In this document: piece by piece, positions 46,294 through 50,678 of the stretch
How positions within the stretch are numbered: position 1 is the stretch's first letter
Layout: each line of letters begins with the position of its first letter
Origin: Bacteroidales bacterium
GTDB lineage: Bacteria > Bacteroidota > Bacteroidia > Bacteroidales > G3-4614
Length of the DNA: 50,678 bases
NCBI GenBank assembly: GCA_017935575.1
Contig: JAGBHI010000069.1
Span: 1-50,678 of the forward strand
Direction of reading: 5' to 3'
Notes under the pieces: generated by a model
What the model saw: only the letters and a program-made list of their open reading frames with translations
Database searches by the model: none
Told to the model about the DNA's origin: nothing
Position numbers and translations under genes: made by a program

Positions 46294-49038
46294 ATGGAAA
46301 TAGCATCAAAATACGATCCGTCAGAGGTTGAGAAGAAGTGGTATGAGTATTGGCTTGATAAAGGATTTTTTAAATCAAAGCCCGATGGAAGAGAACCATA
46401 TACAATAGTAATACCTCCCCCAAATGTAACAGGTGTGTTACATATGGGACACATGCTTAATAATACAATACAAGATATTCTTGTACGTCGTGCAAGAATG
46501 GAAGGTAAGAATGCTTGTTGGGTTCCCGGAACTGACCACGCATCAATTGCTACTGATGCAAAAGTTGTAAAAAAATTGGCTGAGCAAGGTATAAAAAAGA
46601 GCGACCTTACTCGCGAAGAGTTTTTAAAACATGCTTGGGAGTGGACTGATGAACATGGTGGTATAATCTTAAAGCAGTTACGTAAACTTGGAGCAAGTTG
46701 CGATTGGGATCGGACAGCCTTCACAATGGACGAGAAACGTAGTGAAAGCGTAATAAAAGTTTTTGTTGATTTATACAACAAAGGACTTATATATCGCGGA
46801 CTCAGAATGGTAAACTGGGATCCTAAAGCACAAACTGCATTGAGTAATGAGGAGGTTATATATAAAGACGAAAAAAGTAAACTTTACTATCTTCGCTATT
46901 ACGTTGAAGAACCTGCAGGTTCAACAGATGGAGAGGAGAACGGTGCAGTAACATTAAAACCCACCGATGCTTTTGATGCAACAGTAAAACATCAAATATT
47001 GCATCGCGATGAGAATGGTCGTCGCTATGCAGTAGTAGCAACAACACGTCCCGAAACCATAATGGGAGATACTGCAATGTGTATCAATCCCAAAGACCCC
47101 AAAAATTCATGGTTGAAAGGCAAAAAAGTTATAGTTCCATTAGTAAACAGAGTAATTCCCGTAATAGAGGACCGCTATGTTGAAATAGAGTTTGGAACAG
47201 GCTGTTTGAAAGTAACACCGGCACACGATACCAACGACTATATGTTGGGTAAAACACACAATCTTGAAACTATTGATATTTTCAATGCCGATGCCACATT
47301 AAGCGAGGAGGCTGGATTGTATGTAGGAATGGATCGTATGGAGGTTCGTAAACAGATAGCCATTGATTTGGATAAAGCAGGATTGCTTGAGAAAGTGGAG
47401 GATTACGATAATAAAGTAGGTTACTCTGAACGCAATGCCGATACTGCTGTAGAACCACGTCTTTGTATGCAATGGTTCTTGAAGATGAAACATTTTGCTG
47501 ATATAGCTTTGCCTCCCGTTATGAACGACGAGTTAAAGTTCTATCCTGCAAAATATAAAACAACATACCAAAATTGGTTGGAAAATATCCAAGATTGGTG
47601 TATCAGTCGCCAATTATGGTGGGGACACCGTATCCCTGCATATTTCTTGCCTACTGAGGAGGGTGCTGATGAAAAATATGTTGTAGCTGAAAATATTGAG
47701 AAAGCTCTTGAATTGGCAAAAGCAATACCAGGATATGAGAATATAACAGAAGCAGACCTTCGTCACGATGACGATGCTCTTGATACTTGGTTCTCATCAT
47801 GGTTATGGCCCATTTCGTTGTTTGATGGAATTAATAATCCTAATAATGAGGAGATAAATTACTACTATCCAACAAGCGACCTGGTAACCGGTCCTGATAT
47901 CATCTTCTTTTGGGTAGCACGTATGATTATGGCGGGATACGAGTACAAAGGTAATATGCCATTCAAGAATGTATATTTTACAGGAATTGTTCGCGACAAG
48001 ATAGGACGTAAAATGTCAAAATCGCTCGGTAACTCACCCGATCCTCTTGATTTGATTGAGAAGTACGGAGCCGACGGAGTTCGTATGGGTATGATGCTTT
48101 CAGCTCCTGCCGGAAACGATATCTTGTTTGACGATGCTTTGTGTGAGCAAGGACGTAATTTCAATAACAAAATATGGAATGCGTTCCGCCTTGTAAACGG
48201 TTGGGCAGTTGATAATAATATAGAGCAACCCGAGAGTGCAAAAATAGCAGTAGAGTGGTTTGACTCTGTATTAAAAATGGTAAGTGCCGAAGTAGCTGAT
48301 TTATTCTCAAAATATCGTCTATCAGAGGCTCTTATGGCAGTGTATAAATTGTTCTGGGACGAGTTTTCGGCATGGTATCTCGAGATGGTAAAACCAGCAT
48401 ACGGTTCGCCAATTGATGCAAAAATATATGCGAAAACATTAGAGTATTTTGATACTCTATTACGTTTGTTGCACCCATTTATGCCATTCATTACAGAGGA
48501 GTTATGGCAACACCTTGACGAGCGTAAAGATGGTGAGTCAATAATGGTGGCACAATTACCAACATTCTCTGATTACAATAAAGATATGGTTGCAAATGTA
48601 GAGGCTGCTAAAAATATTATAGCAGGAGTAAGAACAATACGTTTGCAAAAGAGTATCCCTAATAAAAATCAGTTGGCATTGCAAATTTTAGGACAACATA
48701 ATTCGGCAGCTGATGCTATAATTGTAAAATTGGCAAACCTTTCATCAATAGAGAGTGTTACACAAAAAGCGGCAACAGCTTTAACCTTTATGGTAGGAAC
48801 AACAGAATATGCTGTACCAATGGAAGGAAACATTGATGTTGAGGCGGAGCTTAAGAAACTCGAAGAAGATTTAAAATATCAACAAGGTTTCTTGCGTACA
48901 GTTATGGGAAAACTTTCAAATGAGCGTTTTGTTGCCAATGCACCTGCTCAAGTTGTTGAGTTGGAGCGTAAGAAACAGAGCGATGCCGAAAGTAAGATAA
49001 AATCGATAGAGGAGCGTATAAAGGCTCTAAAAGGATAA
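46294..49038 (+). CDS. valS: valyl-tRNA synthetase
   Basis: ValRS is a class Ia synthetase that charges tRNA(Val) and edits mischarged Thr. The 914-aa protein has the HIGH motif as HMGH (50-53; [11 protein letters not shown]), the editing CP1 domain (about 190-400, with [12 protein letters not shown]), the KMSKS motif at 573-577, an anticodon-binding domain and a C-terminal coiled-coil arm (about 850-914). Length is usual. A 9-bp hairpin precedes it. The AGCS symporter follows by 11 nt, so they may share a message. Confidence 0.98.
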   Translation: MEIASKYDPSEVEKKWYEYWLDKGFFKSKPDGREPYTIVIPPPNVTGVLHMGHMLNNTIQDILVRRARMEGKNACWVPGTDHASIATDAKVVKKLAEQGIKKSDLTREEFLKHAWEWTDEHGGIILKQLRKLGASCDWDRTAFTMDEKRSESVIKVFVDLYNKGLIYRGLRMVNWDPKAQTALSNEEVIYKDEKSKLYYLRYYVEEPAGSTDGEENGAVTLKPTDAFDATVKHQILHRDENGRRYAVVATTRPETIMGDTAMCINPKDPKNSWLKGKKVIVPLVNRVIPVIEDRYVEIEFGTGCLKVTPAHDTNDYMLGKTHNLETIDIFNADATLSEEAGLYVGMDRMEVRKQIAIDLDKAGLLEKVEDYDNKVGYSERNADTAVEPRLCMQWFLKMKHFADIALPPVMNDELKFYPAKYKTTYQNWLENIQDWCISRQLWWGHRIPAYFLPTEEGADEKYVVAENIEKALELAKAIPGYENITEADLRHDDDALDTWFSSWLWPISLFDGINNPNNEEINYYYPTSDLVTGPDIIFFWVARMIMAGYEYKGNMPFKNVYFTGIVRDKIGRKMSKSLGNSPDPLDLIEKYGADGVRMGMMLSAPAGNDILFDDALCEQGRNFNNKIWNAFRLVNGWAVDNNIEQPESAKIAVEWFDSVLKMVSAEVADLFSKYRLSEALMAVYKLFWDEFSAWYLEMVKPAYGSPIDAKIYAKTLEYFDTLLRLLHPFMPFITEELWQHLDERKDGESIMVAQLPTFSDYNKDMVANVEAAKNIIAGVRTIRLQKSIPNKNQLALQILGQHNSAADAIIVKLANLSSIESVTQKAATALTFMVGTTEYAVPMEGNIDVEAELKKLEEDLKYQQGFLRTVMGKLSNERFVANAPAQVVELERKKQSDAESKIKSIEERIKALKG

Positions 49039-49049
49039 TATTTTCAGAT

Positions 49050-50438
49050 ATGGAACTGTTCTCTACAATAAACGATTTTTTGTGGAACTATATAATGGTA
49101 GAGGTTATGGTGGTATTGGCCTTGTGGTTTACCATCAAAACCAAAGCCATGCAGATAACAATGCTCCCCGAGATGTTCCGAACACTCAGAGGAACAACGC
49201 AAAAAAGCGAAGGTGGCAGAACCATATCATCATTTGAAGCCTTTCTTATATCACTTGCCAGTAGAGTAGGTGTTGGTAACCTTGCGGGAGTGGCATTGGC
49301 CATTACCATAGGAGGTCCGGGAGCCATATTCTGGATGTGGGTTATGGCAATCCTTAATGCTGCCACCTCATTTGTTGAGTCAACCCTTGCTCAGTTGTAT
49401 AAATCAAAAGACGGGAACTATTTTATAGGAGGTCCTGCATATTATATCAGTAAGGGATTAAAGAGCAGAAAATTGGCAGTTGTGGTAGCAATATTGTCGG
49501 TACTGACATTTAGTTTTATAATCTGCTCGGTACAATCAAATACCATAGCAATATCAAGCGAAGAGGCGTTTGGCATTCCTTCAATATGGACAGCCATAAT
49601 AATAGGAGTTTTAATGTCTTTGACAATATTCGGAGGAATTGGTCGTGTTGCCAAAGTAAGTAGTATGTTAGTACCTATAATGGCATTTGCATATATCTTT
49701 GTTGTGTTGTGTATTGTAATAGCTAATATACAACATTTGCCTGCAGTATTTACGATGATAATTGAAAATGCCTTTGGTATTAATCAGGTCGTAGGAGGCG
49801 GAGTAGGCGTTGCCTTTATGATGGGTATAAAACGCGGATTATTCAGTAATGAGGCAGGAATGGGCTCTGCTCCAAATGCAGCGGCAACAGCTGATGTAAA
49901 GCACCCCGTAAACCAAGGATTTGTTCAGGCAATGGGCGTCTTTGTTGATACACTACTTATATGTTCATGCACAGCATTTCTTATATTTCTCGGAGGAGCC
50001 GGTGCATCAGAAGAACTTACAGGCATAGCTCTTACACAATACGCATTAAGTACTCACGCAGGAGCATGGGCATACCATTTCATCGCAATAATAATTTTCT
50101 TCTTCGGATTTAGTACCTGTATCAGTAACTCATATTACGGAGAGGCAAATATCAGATTTATAAAAGATGATAAAAGGTATGTAACAATCTTCCGAATATT
50201 AATGATACTAATAGTTATGCTTGGTGCAGTAATGCCTCTTGATGTGGTATGGGCAATGGCAGATTTCTTGATGGTATTCATTGTGTTGATAAATCTTATA
50301 GCAATAACAAAACTTGGGGGCTATACCTATTTGCTTTTAGATGATTACAAGGCACAACGTAAAAGAGGTATAAAAACACCGGTCTTTACTAAAAAAGCAA
50401 TAAAAGAGCTTGACACTCCTGATATTGAGTGTTGGTAA
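49050..50438 (+). CDS. alanine/sodium symporter family (AGCS) transporter
   Basis: The 462-aa inner-membrane protein has about 10-11 transmembrane helices and the AGCS signature region (GMGSAPNAAATADVKHP, about residues 270-286, and an N-terminal GGPGAIFWMWVMA). AGCS proteins import alanine or glycine with Na+ or H+. Exact substrate is inferred from family. It begins 11 nt after valS, an arrangement that may link amino-acid uptake and tRNA charging, but the substrate is not proven to be valine. Confidence 0.9.
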   Translation: MELFSTINDFLWNYIMVEVMVVLALWFTIKTKAMQITMLPEMFRTLRGTTQKSEGGRTISSFEAFLISLASRVGVGNLAGVALAITIGGPGAIFWMWVMAILNAATSFVESTLAQLYKSKDGNYFIGGPAYYISKGLKSRKLAVVVAILSVLTFSFIICSVQSNTIAISSEEAFGIPSIWTAIIIGVLMSLTIFGGIGRVAKVSSMLVPIMAFAYIFVVLCIVIANIQHLPAVFTMIIENAFGINQVVGGGVGVAFMMGIKRGLFSNEAGMGSAPNAAATADVKHPVNQGFVQAMGVFVDTLLICSCTAFLIFLGGAGASEELTGIALTQYALSTHAGAWAYHFIAIIIFFFGFSTCISNSYYGEANIRFIKDDKRYVTIFRILMILIVMLGAVMPLDVVWAMADFLMVFIVLINLIAITKLGGYTYLLLDDYKAQRKRGIKTPVFTKKAIKELDTPDIECW

Positions 50439-50454
50439 AATAATTCAAAACATT

Positions 50455-50678
50455 ATGCTTAATAAAACAATTATAATAAAGTGTATAGTAATTATGCTAT
50501 GCACTTTTTCTCATATTACAAAGGCAGAAGTAGTACCGCCATTAAAGCGAAGTTTACAGCTGACAGGTAATTTTGGAGAGTTGCGTACAAACCATTTTCA
50601 TACAGGACTTGATTTCAGAGCATCAATAGGAACACCGGTATATTCGGTAGATGAGGGTTATGTCTCACGTATATCAGT
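50455..50678 (+). CDS. M23-family peptidase (5' part, cut by window end)
   Basis: The first 74 codons are seen. The start MLNKTIIIKCIVIMLCTFS is a signal peptide, followed by the M23 (LytM) N-terminal catalytic strand LTGNFGELRTNHFHTGLDF, with His49 and Asp53 in the HxxxD zinc motif. M23 enzymes cut peptidoglycan cross-links; several act as lytic or regulatory envelope proteins. The remainder lies beyond the window. It starts 16 nt after the AGCS gene, so it may be cotranscribed. Confidence 0.85.
   Translation, partial: MLNKTIIIKCIVIMLCTFSHITKAEVVPPLKRSLQLTGNFGELRTNHFHTGLDFRASIGTPVYSVDEGYVSRIS

Noticed and set aside
46209..46781. 190-codon minus-strand frame across the start of valS
   Set aside because: Antisense to the conserved HIGH region of valS and to the hairpin before it; low-complexity Ser/Phe/Thr composition typical of a shadow frame.
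47865..48491. Long open frame on the minus strand opposite valS
   Set aside because: It lies wholly inside a clear valS coding region, has no promoter or recognisable domain, and is explained by the codon pattern of the opposite strand.
1..50678. CRISPR arrays, restriction-modification, toxin-antitoxin or phage defence genes
   Set aside because: No regularly spaced direct repeats and no gene of these families were found; the WYL and TetR regulators are not beside defence genes.

Overview
This window is a stretch of chromosome from a member of the Bacteroidota, almost certainly order Bacteroidales. The evidence is a SusC/SusD pair, a C-terminal type IX secretion (T9SS) sorting domain, the Bacteroidota-type RNA polymerase omega subunit, families largely confined to the phylum (DUF4290, DUF4924, DUF5686), weak Shine-Dalgarno usage, and repeated promoters of the Bacteroides type (-33 TTG or TTTG, about 19 nt, -7 TAnnTTTG). 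The DNA is AT-rich throughout and no block stands out as recently acquired. I saw no transposase, integrase, phage gene, CRISPR array, tRNA or rRNA. No gap between genes exceeds 300 bases.

Layout. 1-4615: a plus-strand housekeeping run, tsaB, DUF4290, murA, rimM, then infC-rpmI-rplT behind its own promoter, closed by a strong terminator. 4670-8836: minus-strand rluA-type pseudouridine synthase with a WYL regulator, tetR-fabG, and a lipid kinase. 9009-11799: a plus-strand DUF308 membrane protein and a large TPR protein. 11844-17433: a minus-strand operon of DUF5686 outer-membrane protein, DUF4924, rfbD and prfC. 17659-18935: a CYTH triphosphatase-like protein and an M48 lipoprotein protease. 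18975-19140: a small inverted-repeat element and a bidirectional terminator. 19164-21650: lon (minus), with an attenuator-like leader. 21782-22483: trmN6. 22582-27035: maeB and nadE (minus). 27263-37174: a four-gene operon of secreted zinc metalloprotease, SusC, SusD and a BspA-type leucine-rich T9SS cargo protein. 37314-39458: a dipeptidyl peptidase with its own promoter. 39514-40945: a small unknown protein and miaA. 41004-44884: uvrB-ygiQ (minus). 45029-50678: bamD, rpoZ, valS, an AGCS symporter and the start of an M23 peptidase cut by the window end.

How the genes work together. Most are core translation, envelope and repair functions. The main accessory unit is 27263-39458: a surface protease, an outer-membrane SusCD importer, a surface adhesin-like protein and a periplasmic dipeptidyl peptidase together look like a peptide or protein utilisation locus, comparable in logic to RagAB, rather than a glycan PUL, since no glycosidase is present. 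The most unusual individual observations are a NadE whose glutaminase domain has lost its catalytic cysteine, a terminator-plus-competing-stem arrangement ahead of lon, and two tiny overlapping ORFs in the infC leader, one preceded by a rare good Shine-Dalgarno sequence.
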